Assembly (NCBI RefSeq): GCF_040812395.1
Contig: NZ_JBFNXH010000014.1
Location: 62,001 to 126,000 of the forward strand
From: Paenibacillus_E sp040812395
Lineage (GTDB): Bacteria > Bacillota > Bacilli > Paenibacillales > NBRC-103111
Reading direction: 5' to 3'
DNA length: 64,000 nt
The notes under the pieces were generated by a model. That model was not told the DNA's origin. It saw nothing but the letters and a program-made list of their open reading frames with translations, and searched no databases. The stretch's first letter is position 1, and each line of letters begins with the position of its first letter. Positions 1-8,371 of the stretch are shown here, piece after piece. A program made the translations under genes and the position numbers.

Positions 1-444
1 ATCGATGATGTGCTAAGCGATGGGAAGGATGCTGACGTGATTTTGCCGGTGCCTTATTCGGTTATCGAGAAAGAAATCATCAGAAATCAGGATGCGTTAT
101 CTGATGTAAAGGATGCATGCCTGGTACATTGGGATTTATGGGACGGAAATGTGTTTATTCATGAGGGAGATGTTTCCGGCATTGTCGATTTTGAACGAGC
201 TTTTTGGGGAGAACCGTTAATCGAGTTTTATTTTGGCCGACTTGGCAGAACGATTGCTTTTGAACAAGGCTATGGAAAAAGTATGAAAACGGATACCGAG
301 CGGAGAAGAAGAGCTCTGTACGACCTATATTTGGATCTTATATTGGTTATTGAATGCACTTATCGAAAGTATGATAATCAGGAACATATCAAATGGACGT
401 ATGATAATTTCAAAGAAGGGTTCCGCTATTTGCAGGCCCAATAA
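1..444 (+). CDS. Phosphotransferase, APH/choline kinase-like family (3' part)
   Basis: C-terminal part of a kinase-fold phosphotransferase of the aminoglycoside phosphotransferase family. The reading frame is open from the first base, so the start lies upstream of the window. The Brenner-type catalytic loop HWDLWDGNV (His, Asp and Asn of HxDxxxxN) is visible, followed about 15 residues later by the metal-binding DFE (IVDFERAFWGEP, replacing DFG). The rest is the helical C-terminal lobe. The substrate cannot be told from this part; members phosphorylate aminoglycosides, macrolides, choline, homoserine or sugars. The family call is firm and any drug-resistance role is unsupported. Confidence 0.8.
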   Translation: MDDVLSDGKDADVILPVPYSVIEKEIIRNQDALSDVKDACLVHWDLWDGNVFIHEGDVSGIVDFERAFWGEPLIEFYFGRLGRTIAFEQGYGKSMKTDTERRRRALYDLYLDLILVIECTYRKYDNQEHIKWTYDNFKEGFRYLQAQ

Positions 445-446
445 AT

Positions 447-566
447 ATAGGGGCCGTTCATGACGTTGCTGCAGCACTAGGTTTCAGCGACCAGAGCCAT
501 TTGCATCGCCATTTCAAACGTATTCTGGGGGTCACACCACGAGAATTTGTGCGTCAATCCCGATAG
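447..566 (+). pseudogene. Remnant of an AraC-family regulator (second HTH)
   Basis: Directly after the phosphotransferase stop, one frame encodes the last ~39 residues of an AraC/XylS DNA-binding domain, including VAAALGFSDQSHLHRHFKR and LGVTPREFVRQSR, then TAG. These are the second helix-turn-helix and the closing GxTPxxF motif of the family. There is no start codon, ligand-binding domain or first HTH, so this is a 5'-deleted relic. It overlaps no other gene and marks an old deletion or rearrangement junction near position 445. Confidence 0.75.
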
Positions 567-682
567 CGCAATAGGCTAGTATAAACCATTAGCATTAGAA
601 CTCTTGTCCCTTTTGTGGATGAGAGTTTTATTTATTATCACATTCAGTGCGTATTCGTTTGAGAATTTTCGAAAAATAAGAC

Positions 683-713
683 TTGCAGGTGACGTTACGT
701 AACCTCCTATAAT
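683..713 (+). promoter_or_regulatory. MerR-type promoter and operator
   Basis: A -35 TTGCAG (683-688) and a -10 TATAAT (708-713) are separated by 19 bp, the over-long spacer typical of MerR-controlled promoters. The spacer region carries a near-perfect 19-nt dyad at 687-705, AGGTGACGTTACGTAACCT, with one mismatched pair. It lies just upstream of a gene encoding a MerR regulator, so autoregulation by DNA untwisting is the natural inference. Confidence 0.75.
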
Positions 714-757
714 GTTAAATATAAGGTTGACACCATGTTGAGATGAGGAGGAAGAAA

Positions 758-1951
758 ATGGCATCGGAGGCTTTCCTAACAACAGGACAAATTGCCCAAC
801 GGACAGGGATGACGCTTAGGACCTTACGATATTACGATCAGATCGGTTTACTGTCTCCTCCAAAGATCAATGATACTTCTGCCAGAAGGTACAGCAAAGA
901 GGACTTAATCCGGCTACAGAAGATTCAGATCTTGAAGTATATTGGACTTAGCCTTCAAGAGATCAAGAGAGTAATGAAGGAAGAATCGCAATCCGAACTT
1001 GATCTTAGAAGCTCCCTAAGCGTGCAAAGAGAGGTCCTTCGTCATAAAATTGCCCATATGGAATATTTGCTTAAAGCGATTCATCAAGCGATGAATATGA
1101 TGAATGGCAGTCCAAAGAAGCTGGATTGGAGCCATTTAACCGATTTAATTCATGCCGTTAACACAGAAAAAGATTGGGTAGAACAGTACCATACAGCTAC
1201 GCGCCTGCAAACGAGAATACAGCTGTATGACAAATTTAGCGTGAACCAGATGGGATGGCATCGTTGGTTATTTGAGTATTTGATTCAGCTTCCCGGATGC
1301 AATGTATTAGAGCTCGGTTGTGGGGACGGCGCATTGTGGAGCAGGAACTTAGACCGGATTCCGCCGAATTGGAGGATTACTATCTCTGACATTTCGAATG
1401 GCATGCTGGAGGAAGCGCGAAGAAATCTTGCCGGAAACCATTCGCAATTTAAGTTCCTATTCGCCGATTCGCAGGATATTCCGTTCCATGACGAACAATT
1501 TGATATCGTGATTGCGAATAACATGCTATATCATGTTCCTGACATTTCAAAAACATTATCTGAAATCCATCGTGTTCTAAAACATGGAGGCGTATTTTGC
1601 ACCTCTACGATGAGCAAACGGCATCTCCAGGAAGTGGAGGAAATGGCGCAAACATTTGACCCGGAAATTCAGGTGCTGGATCGTGTGATTGAGCGATTCC
1701 AACTGGATCATGCTTCGGAAATTCTATCCCACTTGTTCAGTGAAGTGGAATTATTTCGTTACGACGATTATTTGCTAGTTACAGAAGTTCAACCACTAAT
1801 CTATTACATGACCTCAACGCCCATGAATGCCCGAGAACGGCTTACTGGGGACAAATTGCATCATTTTACATGCTATTTAGAGGCTCTATTGGAACGTGAA
1901 GGACAGCTTCATATTACCAAAGATATTGGAATTTTATTAGGGAGGAAATAA
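758..1951 (+). CDS. MerR-family regulator fused to a class I SAM methyltransferase
   Basis: A 397-aa fusion. Residues ~1-75 are a MerR DNA-binding domain (TGQIAQRTGMTLRTLRYYDQ, then GLLSP and the wing), followed by a coiled-coil dimerisation helix. Residues ~145-290 are a Rossmann methyltransferase with motif I VLELGCGDGALW, an acidic motif II region (ISDISNGM) and motif IV IVIANNMLYHV. The C-terminus replaces the usual MerR ligand domain. An upstream in-frame ATG at 743 is rejected because the AGGAGG ribosome site lies inside it; ATG 758 has ideal spacing. The gene is followed after 5 nt by the Nudix gene, so they form an operon. Inference: SAM or the methylation substrate is the effector, coupling catalysis to transcription. 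Confidence 0.88.
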   Translation: MASEAFLTTGQIAQRTGMTLRTLRYYDQIGLLSPPKINDTSARRYSKEDLIRLQKIQILKYIGLSLQEIKRVMKEESQSELDLRSSLSVQREVLRHKIAHMEYLLKAIHQAMNMMNGSPKKLDWSHLTDLIHAVNTEKDWVEQYHTATRLQTRIQLYDKFSVNQMGWHRWLFEYLIQLPGCNVLELGCGDGALWSRNLDRIPPNWRITISDISNGMLEEARRNLAGNHSQFKFLFADSQDIPFHDEQFDIVIANNMLYHVPDISKTLSEIHRVLKHGGVFCTSTMSKRHLQEVEEMAQTFDPEIQVLDRVIERFQLDHASEILSHLFSEVELFRYDDYLLVTEVQPLIYYMTSTPMNARERLTGDKLHHFTCYLEALLEREGQLHITKDIGILLGRK

Positions 1952-1956
1952 TTAAC

Positions 1957-2922
1957 ATGTTAAACCTTGAGAACCCGCAAATACGAATATTGAAAAAAGA
2001 GCTTTTATCAGACAATTGGTATGTCTTACATAACGTGACATTTGAGTGCCAAGGAAAAGATGGGACTTGGGATATCCAATCGCGTGAAGTTTATGATCGC
2101 GGAAATGGCGCCACAATCCTTCTTTATAATCGGCTAAAGCAAACCGTTGTACTGACCAAACAGTTCCGAATGCCGACTTATCTGAATGGTAACGATACAG
2201 GGATGCTTATTGAAACGTGTGCAGGCTTGCTTGACAATGAGACGGCAGAAGCGAGCATTATTCGAGAAACGGAGGAAGAGACGGGCTACCGCGTTACTGA
2301 GATTGTTAAAGTCGGCGAAGCCTATATGTCTCCAGGCTCCGTGACGGAGAACGTACATTTTTACACGGCTGAATATAGCGAGAACATGCTAGCCGGTGAA
2401 GGCGGAGGGCTAAAGGACGAACATGAGAACATCGCAGTTCTTGAACTATCGTTTACCCAAGCATTAGAAATGATTCAAAGCGGAGAAATCCGAGATGGCA
2501 AAACGATCATGCTGCTTCAGTACGCACAAATTCACGGCCTTTTTGAAAATGCTGCTAAGCCCTTGCATATTCTCATTGCCGGTCCCTATCGCTCGGGGAC
2601 TGACGACAATCCGGATTTAATCGAGCAACATGTCCGTTATATGAACGAAATCGCTCTTAAGGTATATGAAATGGGGCATTTGCCTGTGTTAGGCGAATGG
2701 CATGCTCTCCCACTAATCGCTACGGCAGGATCAAGAGGTATAGGAGACGAAGTTTTCGATCGCATCTTCCATCCCTCTTCTGTTAGACTGCTGGATTTCT
2801 GCGATGCAGTTCTCCGTGTAGGGGGTCCCTCCCAGGGAGCAGATGAGATGATGAATGTTGCAAAAAGAAAGGGAAAGCCAGTCTTTAACAATTTGCACGA
2901 ATTACCTATTGTACCAATTTAG
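1957..2922 (+). CDS. Nudix hydrolase (NudK-like) with C-terminal DUF4406-like domain
   Basis: 321 aa in two parts. Residues 1-195 resemble GDP-mannose pyrophosphatase NudK: a Nudix box with the REXXEEXGY core (RETEEETGY) preceded by the AGLLDNE strand. Such enzymes cleave nucleoside diphosphate-X compounds to NMP with Mg2+. Residues ~203-321 (LHILIAGPYRSG..., later GADEMMNVAKRKGKPVF) look like DUF4406 / nucleoside 2-deoxyribosyltransferase-like proteins, a nucleotide-binding Rossmann-like fold. The start ATG follows GGGAGG in the preceding gene's last codons, so translation is probably coupled. The fusion suggests salvage or clean-up of an unusual nucleotide. Substrate unknown. Confidence 0.85.
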   Translation: MLNLENPQIRILKKELLSDNWYVLHNVTFECQGKDGTWDIQSREVYDRGNGATILLYNRLKQTVVLTKQFRMPTYLNGNDTGMLIETCAGLLDNETAEASIIRETEEETGYRVTEIVKVGEAYMSPGSVTENVHFYTAEYSENMLAGEGGGLKDEHENIAVLELSFTQALEMIQSGEIRDGKTIMLLQYAQIHGLFENAAKPLHILIAGPYRSGTDDNPDLIEQHVRYMNEIALKVYEMGHLPVLGEWHALPLIATAGSRGIGDEVFDRIFHPSSVRLLDFCDAVLRVGGPSQGADEMMNVAKRKGKPVFNNLHELPIVPI

Positions 2923-3188
2923 CTGTTATCGGACAGGTTTCCAATCCTGGCAGCATAAGGAGAAGAATCATTTTGATTCTGGTATTAGTGCAGCGGGTAT
3001 TACGTTATTAGCAGGGAAAAGTTTGCTATCGTCTGACTGTTTCAGCTGCAAATCAAACATTTCCGAATAGCACATACGGTGTTTCTGCTTATTGTGGCAG
3101 GTTCGGCAGTAATTGCGTATAGTTTTCGATTATATTATGGAGTAACTCAGCTCGGTGATATCGGATTTTAAATCTTCGGTTGTACTTC
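2923..3188 (+). other. Intergenic stretch with possible membrane-protein relic
   Basis: No intact gene. One frame near 3045-3171 encodes a short hydrophobic stretch (FLLIVAGSAVIAYSFRLYYG) ending in TAA, and another frame near 2970-3012 reads IILILVLVQRVLRY before a stop. Together these could be a frameshifted small membrane protein, but there is no ribosome site and no recognisable family. Confidence 0.2.
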
Positions 3189-3222
3189 ATCCACTACCGG
3201 TTTTAACTGTAGTGGATATTTT
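3189..3222. terminator. Bidirectional intrinsic terminator
   Basis: A perfect 9-bp stem (3189-3197 with 3209-3217, ATCCACTAC/GTAGTGGAT) around an 11-nt loop, followed by ATTTTAAT. It lies between the Nudix gene and the convergent marR gene. Confidence 0.6.
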
Positions 3223-3250
3223 AATTTATAAGGGTCACCTTATACACCGC

Positions 3251-3715
3251 TTATTTCTTTTGTAGAGCAAGTTGATTCAAAAGTCCGAGCAATTGAGCGC
3301 GCGCCTCTGGAGGAATAGATGCCAGCACGAGCTCAGCCGATTCGCTCATCGCGGCCCGCGCTTTAATCATAAGAGGGGGTGCCGATTCGGTAAGCTGCAG
3401 GAATGTAGCACGGCGGTCATCTGGATCAGGTATACGGATAAGTAGATTCTCTTGTTCTAAGGAATCGACGAATTGGGTAACCGTACGCGGACTAATACCT
3501 AATTTAGCGGCAAGTTCACTCATTCGAATTTTACCTGCCTCCGAAATGGCCACGAGAAGTCGAAGTCTTGGTCCGGTCAAGTAGGCCGGTATGTCGAGAG
3601 TGGACAGATGCGTTTCGAATTGAAGATGGAGTTGGTGGGTGGTTCTAATTAACATTTCTAAGACCATGCCAGCTGATGGGGAAGACGCTGAAGAAAATAA
3701 GTTTGAATTGCTCAT
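3251..3715 (-). CDS. MarR-family transcriptional regulator
   Basis: 154 aa, the usual MarR length. A winged helix spans residues ~50-115: IRMSELAAKLGISPRTVTQFVDSL is the helix-turn-helix and IPDPDDRRATFLQLTE is the wing with the conserved D-x-R. Flanking helices form the dimer interface. It is transcribed divergently from an azoreductase, with a perfect palindrome in the shared promoter region. This arrangement is typical of MarR-type sensors of quinones or electrophiles repressing a detoxifying flavoprotein. The start is ATG 3715 with a GGAGC ribosome site 7 nt away. Confidence 0.9.
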   Translation of the reverse strand: MSNSNLFSSASSPSAGMVLEMLIRTTHQLHLQFETHLSTLDIPAYLTGPRLRLLVAISEAGKIRMSELAAKLGISPRTVTQFVDSLEQENLLIRIPDPDDRRATFLQLTESAPPLMIKARAAMSESAELVLASIPPEARAQLLGLLNQLALQKK

Positions 3716-3744
3716 GACAATGCTCCTTGACGTATGTTTATTTA

Positions 3745-3758
3745 GTGAGTATACTCAC
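3745..3758. promoter_or_regulatory. Palindromic MarR operator candidate
   Basis: GTGAGTATACTCAC is a perfect 14-bp palindrome 30 bp upstream of the marR start, in the divergent region shared with the azoreductase. A second dyad, GTATAC...GTATAC, overlaps and follows it in AT-rich promoter-like sequence. Likely site for the adjacent MarR protein. Confidence 0.6.
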
Positions 3759-3963
3759 ATTATATAAAATTATATTATGTATACACAATATGTTTATGCT
3801 TTGTAAATCCTGAGATCAATTTTACGCTAAGTTTTGATTTCTGGAAAGTGAATGATCAAGAAAGGAGATGAATAACTTCGTATTGCCCTTGTATAGGGTG
3901 ACAGACGTTGTCAGACATCACTAACCGTTATCTAATTATAAATTACAATTGGAGGTAATCTCA

Positions 3964-4590
3964 ATGAGCACAATTTTGTTTGTAAAAGCTAACAATCGAC
4001 CAAGTGCGTATTCAGTAAGCGTGAAATTGTACGAAGCCTTTTTGAAAAGCTACATCGAATCCCATCCTGAAGATACGGTCATTGAACTTGATTTATACAA
4101 AGAACACTTGCCTTACCTGGATTCGGATATGATTAGCGGCGGTTTCAAATCCGCGCGGGGAATTCCGCTTACACCTGAAGAAACAGAGGCAATCGCCGTT
4201 GCTGATAGCTATTTGAATCAATTTTTGTCCGTAGATAAGGTGGTAATTGGTTTTCCCCTCTGGAATACTACGGTCCCTGCGGTATTGCACACGTACATCG
4301 ATTATTTGAATCGAGCCGGGAAAACATTTAAGTATACACAGCAAGGCTCAGTAGGATTGGTCACGGATAAAAAGGTCGCGCTGTTAAACGCAAGAGGAGG
4401 CGACTATTCCCAAGAAACATCGGCGTCCTCCGAGATGGCTGTCAACTTTGTGCTGAAGAACTTGCATTTATTCGGCATTACAGATGTCACAACCGTAATC
4501 GTTGAAGGGCATCAAAGATACTCTGATCGAAGTGAACAGCTCATTGGAGATGGGATTCAGCAAGCGACATTAGCAGCAAAAACATTTTGA
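3964..4590 (+). CDS. azoR: FMN-dependent NADH-azoreductase
   Basis: 208 aa, flavodoxin-like fold. It uses NADH through FMN to reduce quinones and azo bonds by two electrons. Visible features are the N-terminal beta strand and FMN phosphate loop (ILFVKANNRPSAYSVSV), the FMN-contacting FPLWNTTVPAVLHTYID segment (residues ~97-113), AGKTFKY, and the ARGGDYS loop. ATG 3964 is preferred over the upstream TTG because GGAGG lies 8 nt before it. It is divergent from marR and followed 62 bp later by a quinone-oxidoreductase-like gene, so a quinone/electrophile stress module is likely. A paralogue lies at 43053. Confidence 0.9.
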   Translation: MSTILFVKANNRPSAYSVSVKLYEAFLKSYIESHPEDTVIELDLYKEHLPYLDSDMISGGFKSARGIPLTPEETEAIAVADSYLNQFLSVDKVVIGFPLWNTTVPAVLHTYIDYLNRAGKTFKYTQQGSVGLVTDKKVALLNARGGDYSQETSASSEMAVNFVLKNLHLFGITDVTTVIVEGHQRYSDRSEQLIGDGIQQATLAAKTF

Positions 4591-4652
4591 ATCATTCAAG
4601 AAACGAAGATGAGAAGATGATTTTAAAAAAAGAGTCCTAAGGAGGCATATTT

Positions 4653-5588
4653 ATGATATCAGATAAAATGATGCAGGCAGTCCGTTATCATCAGTTTGGA
4701 GGATCTGATGTTTTACAGCTTGAGCAGATACCGCGACCAGTGCCTCAGGCTGGCGAAGTGCTCGTTCGGATCGTTGCTGCCGGTGTACTCCCAATTGATT
4801 GGAAAATACGTAAGGGATTAATACCAATGCCCGTACAATTTCCATATATACCGGGAACAGCTCTGGCCGGAATAGTCGAAGAAGTAGGAGCTGACGTTAC
4901 TGGATTTCAGAAAGGTCAGGCGGTCTTCGGAAGAAGTACGAAGGGAACTTATGCGGAGTATACGACAGTTCCTGTAGATTCACTCGCACACAAGCCCCGT
5001 TCAATTCGTTTTGATGAGGCAGCAACGCTATCCGGCGGTGCAACAACCGCATGGCGGGCTATAGTCAGTGATGGCGGAGTGAAGGCTGGCGACCGTGTAC
5101 TTGTGCATGGCGCTGCAGGAGGTGTAGGTTTGTTCGCTGTGCAATTTGCCAAATGGAAAGGTGCGCACGTGATCGGCACTGCCGGACCAGCAAATATTGA
5201 GTTCATTCAATCTTTGGGGGCTGAGACAGCAATCGATTATACAACGACTTCTTTTGAGCAAGTCGTGCAAGAAGTCGATTTTGTACTGGATACAATCGGC
5301 GGAGAGACACTTGACCGTTCCTGGCCAGTTGTCAGACGAGGAGGGAGCTTGGTTTCCATAGCTGGGCAGCTGCCGATGGAGAAGGCGCATGAGTTAGGGA
5401 TAAGGGCTATGAGATCAAGTCTTGCGACGAGTCAAGATTTGGCGGATATTGCTCAATTGATCGATGAGGGCGTTGTAAAGACGTTTATTGAACGTACTTT
5501 CTCAATAAGCGAGGCCAAGCAAGCTCATGAATGGAGTCAAAGAGGGCATGGCCGGGGACGCATAGTGCTTCGCATCTCAGAGGAATAA
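4653..5588 (+). CDS. Zinc-independent NADP-dependent oxidoreductase (quinone oxidoreductase-like MDR)
   Basis: 311 aa, medium-chain dehydrogenase/reductase superfamily. The N-terminal GroES-like fold (YHQFGGSDVLQLEQIPRP, then PYIPGTALAG) is followed by a Rossmann NADP domain with VLVHGAAGGVGLFAVQ (residues ~148-163). It has neither the catalytic nor the structural zinc cysteines, placing it with quinone oxidoreductases / 2-alkenal reductases. Start ATG 4653 has AAGGAGG at 7 nt. It sits on the same strand as azoR and is probably induced by the same stress through the MarR protein. Confidence 0.85.
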   Translation: MISDKMMQAVRYHQFGGSDVLQLEQIPRPVPQAGEVLVRIVAAGVLPIDWKIRKGLIPMPVQFPYIPGTALAGIVEEVGADVTGFQKGQAVFGRSTKGTYAEYTTVPVDSLAHKPRSIRFDEAATLSGGATTAWRAIVSDGGVKAGDRVLVHGAAGGVGLFAVQFAKWKGAHVIGTAGPANIEFIQSLGAETAIDYTTTSFEQVVQEVDFVLDTIGGETLDRSWPVVRRGGSLVSIAGQLPMEKAHELGIRAMRSSLATSQDLADIAQLIDEGVVKTFIERTFSISEAKQAHEWSQRGHGRGRIVLRISEE

Positions 5589-5688
5589 TGGCACGACAAA
5601 AAGAACGAACGCAAGATAGAAGCCGGAATCCGTTCGTCGGCTAATCGTAGAAAAATGTTAAGGGATTTATGAATTGAATTATCCTGAA

Positions 5689-5735
5689 ACAGCGGCAGAC
5701 TAGGACTCGAAAATAGAGTCTTAGACTGTCGCTGT
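5689..5735. terminator. Long imperfect hairpin terminator between convergent genes
   Basis: 20-nt arms at 5689-5708 and 5716-5735 with a 7-nt loop and three mismatched or wobble pairs. It lies between the oxidoreductase and the convergent LRR/PQQ gene and lacks a strong T run. A shared terminator or a processed hairpin. Confidence 0.5.
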
Positions 5736-5750
5736 ACTAGTAAACATTTA

Positions 5751-7973
5751 TTATTTTCCCGACCATTTGGACAAATTGCCCATATTATCCGACATGTAGA
5801 TACTACCGTTTGTCAGTGCAGGGGCGTTACCGAAGCTTGTCGTTCTCTGGAGCCACTTCTGATCGCCAGTACGTCGGTCGACCCCCAGCAGGAAGTTATC
5901 GTTATGTAGGGTTCTTACTGGTAAAATCAGCATGCCATCCGTTACACTCAATCGATTCCAACCACCATCCAAATACTCATCGAACTGTTTTTTCATCCGT
6001 TCTTGTCCCGTTTCCAAATCCCACTCCGTAAAAACAAGTTCAAAAATACCGCTTACTGCAACTACCGCGTTGTTTTGAACAAGAAGCGATGAAGAGGTGG
6101 ACGTAAGCTCCTTTTTCCATCGGATTGAATGAGTTTCCATATCGATTGCATTCACAAAATTGTCTTGTGTTCCAACAACAAGCGTTTTTCCGCTAAGCAA
6201 CAGCTGATTTGGAGATGAAGGAAATGTGTTGCCATAGTTTAAATAAGGAGGGAAGTCCAAATGCCATTCTTCTTTACCAGATTTGGCATTAAGCACTTGG
6301 ATTCTGCCCTTAGATTCCCCGATAATCACACTGTCTTTGTAAGCAACAATCGCATTGCCTGTAAGGCTGCTCTCACCCGTATACGCCCATAAACGCTCTC
6401 CCGTTAACGCATCGAGAGCAACCACATTTCCCCCTTCGGAGAAGTACGCGGTTGTTCCATTAATGAAGAACGGACCGCTGCTCAAATACCCTTTGGCTGT
6501 CCAAATCTCGCTTCCTGTTTTCGTATCCAGCGCGTAATGCTGCTTAGTATCGCTGAAGTATAGAATGCCGCCGTCCAATGTAAGACCATTTATATGTTCT
6601 ACTGGATAGGACCAAATCAGATTACCATTCGCTTCATTAATGGCATAAACGGCCGTTAAATCGGCGTAATACACAGTATCCCCCTGCACAACTGCCGGAT
6701 AAAAGCTGGTATTACCTTTTGACGACACTTTAGAGGAATCTACCTTGGGCTGATAAGCCCATGCCGCCCGGGGTTGCGATCGATAGTCATATGACGCTGG
6801 CTGAGGCGCTACCGGATTCCCTTGCCTCGCGTTACCTTGACTCACTGTTTGAATTTGAACGATTTGCTGCTCGGCATCCCACGTTACTGTTGCTCCAAGT
6901 GCCTCGCTGATGAGGCGCACCGGCACCATGGTTGTGTTATTGACGATACGCGGCTCGACTTCCAAAACAACCACTTTGCCGTTAACCAATGCGTCGGTTG
7001 AACCGATTTGCAGCCACACAGAAGAATTATTTTTTGTACCTCTAACCGATCGATCGGCTTGATTCCATTCAATCTTCGCACCTAACGCTTCAAAGATCCC
7101 TCGCATTGGCACAAATGTGCTGCCATTCCAGTTTTGCGGATCTTGATCCTGAAATTGCAACGGTTTTCCATCGATCTGTACAGTGATTTGAGGAATAACC
7201 ACATCATCATATTTGACATCAATTCCTTGAACGCTAAGCGTCTTCATATAGGCTACACTCTTACGATTAAGTGGATTGCCTTCTGTATACACGTGTTCGA
7301 CTTTGGAATTGTTCATGATCGGAGCCAAATCCTGAATGTGATTCCTGCTAATAAATATATGGCGCAAGCTACTATTCATCATTCCAAGAGGACTTATATC
7401 CGTCAATTTGCTGTCAGAAACTTCGATCCAGGTTAACTGTAATTTGGACAACGGGCTCAGATCAGAAATGTCGGTAGAGGCCGCAAATAATTCAGTTAAG
7501 TTCTCGAGCTTGGATAATGGGCTCAGATCCGCTACATGCGTATTTCCGATTGCCAAATGCTGCAGCTTATCTACTTGCTTCAGAGGCGTGAGATCCATAA
7601 TTTTTGTATTAGATGCATCTATGAAGGTTAACTTCTCAAGCCCAGCAATTGGTTCCAAGCTAGAAATTTCCTGTTTGGATACGATAAGCTTCTGCAAGTT
7701 TTTTGCGTATTCAAGCCCTATCAGGCTAGTAATTCCTTCATCTTTGAAGGCAAAAATACTTTTCAGCTTCAACATATCTTCCTCAGTGATAACCCCGCTC
7801 CGCTTCCCGATTGAGTTGCGAACGACTTTCTCCAAATTCGGATCTTTAATCAAAGAAGTTTCTGCAGACGCACTACTTGTACTTATAGCTAACATGCCTA
7901 AAACCAGTAAACAACTTAGCCACAATGCCAATGTGGTCTTCCTCTTCAATCTTGCTGTCATTTTTGTAATCAT
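5751..7973 (-). CDS. Secreted LRR / stalk-domain / PQQ-propeller protein
   Basis: 740 aa, extracellular. Residues 1-38 are a signal peptide (basic start, hydrophobic core LALWLSCLLVLGMLAI, cleavage near SASA). Residues ~45-240 carry internalin-like leucine-rich repeats (LTPLKQVDKLQHLAIG, LSPLSKLENLTELFA, and so on). Residues ~245-375 are two copper-amine-oxidase N-terminal 'stalk' motifs (FVPMRGIFEALGAKIEW, MVPVRLISEALGATVTW). Residues ~425-740 form a PQQ-like beta-propeller with repeated W/GxxIW blades (ANGNLIWSYPV, LTGERLWAYTG). This suggests a surface binding or sensing protein; no catalytic residues are evident. Ribosome-site spacing fits neither ATG 7973 nor ATG 7961 well. Confidence 0.85.
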   Translation of the reverse strand: MITKMTARLKRKTTLALWLSCLLVLGMLAISTSSASAETSLIKDPNLEKVVRNSIGKRSGVITEEDMLKLKSIFAFKDEGITSLIGLEYAKNLQKLIVSKQEISSLEPIAGLEKLTFIDASNTKIMDLTPLKQVDKLQHLAIGNTHVADLSPLSKLENLTELFAASTDISDLSPLSKLQLTWIEVSDSKLTDISPLGMMNSSLRHIFISRNHIQDLAPIMNNSKVEHVYTEGNPLNRKSVAYMKTLSVQGIDVKYDDVVIPQITVQIDGKPLQFQDQDPQNWNGSTFVPMRGIFEALGAKIEWNQADRSVRGTKNNSSVWLQIGSTDALVNGKVVVLEVEPRIVNNTTMVPVRLISEALGATVTWDAEQQIVQIQTVSQGNARQGNPVAPQPASYDYRSQPRAAWAYQPKVDSSKVSSKGNTSFYPAVVQGDTVYYADLTAVYAINEANGNLIWSYPVEHINGLTLDGGILYFSDTKQHYALDTKTGSEIWTAKGYLSSGPFFINGTTAYFSEGGNVVALDALTGERLWAYTGESSLTGNAIVAYKDSVIIGESKGRIQVLNAKSGKEEWHLDFPPYLNYGNTFPSSPNQLLLSGKTLVVGTQDNFVNAIDMETHSIRWKKELTSTSSSLLVQNNAVVAVSGIFELVFTEWDLETGQERMKKQFDEYLDGGWNRLSVTDGMLILPVRTLHNDNFLLGVDRRTGDQKWLQRTTSFGNAPALTNGSIYMSDNMGNLSKWSGK

Positions 7974-8322
7974 TCCTCTTCTAGTGTATTTAAATGGCTG
8001 TTTTTGACATTATAACAAACTCTTGATAGTTAAGAATCAAAGTTCATAAAAAAAGTGAAATTTATCTTGCTTGCTAGGCACACGGATGCGAGGTGCGACC
8101 AGTGCAATTGGAATATTGACCCCCATGCTAGACTGAGATGCAATTCATGCGAGTAAAATCGATGAATGGTGCGATGCGAACGATGGCCTCAATATACAAC
8201 TATATCTCACCCTATCATGATTATTTATCTCTTATTGGACCTTTTCATTATGTACAATTTCCTCAATCAAACCATTTGTTTAGCCGGTCAAGTTCGCATG
8301 TGTTTGAATACATTCATTTATA
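7974..8322. other. Divergent intergenic region, no gene seen
   Basis: Separates the LRR/PQQ gene (minus) from the lacI-type gene (plus). A TATAAT on the minus strand (8014-8009) could serve the LRR/PQQ gene. An in-frame upstream extension of the regulator is open from 8138, but it lacks a ribosome site and regulator-like sequence. Nothing else is recognised. Confidence 0.5.
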
Positions 8323-8352
8323 TTTACAAACCATCATAACACGTGTTATGAT
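8323..8352 (+). promoter_or_regulatory. Promoter and LacI-type operator of the regulator gene
   Basis: A perfect 16-bp palindrome, CATAACACGTGTTATG (8335-8350), lies between a -35 TTTACA (8323-8328) and overlaps a -10 TATGAT (8347-8352), spacer 18. Its 14-bp core ATAACACGTGTTAT recurs exactly before the mannosidase gene. The central CG and overall form match LacI-family operators. Confidence 0.8.
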
Positions 8353-8371
8353 GTGTTCGAGGTGCTATAAA

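Noticed and set aside
8138..8371. N-terminal extension of the LacI-type regulator
   Set aside because: The extension contains the operator and promoter, lacks a ribosome site, and is not regulator-like; TTG 8372 fits better.
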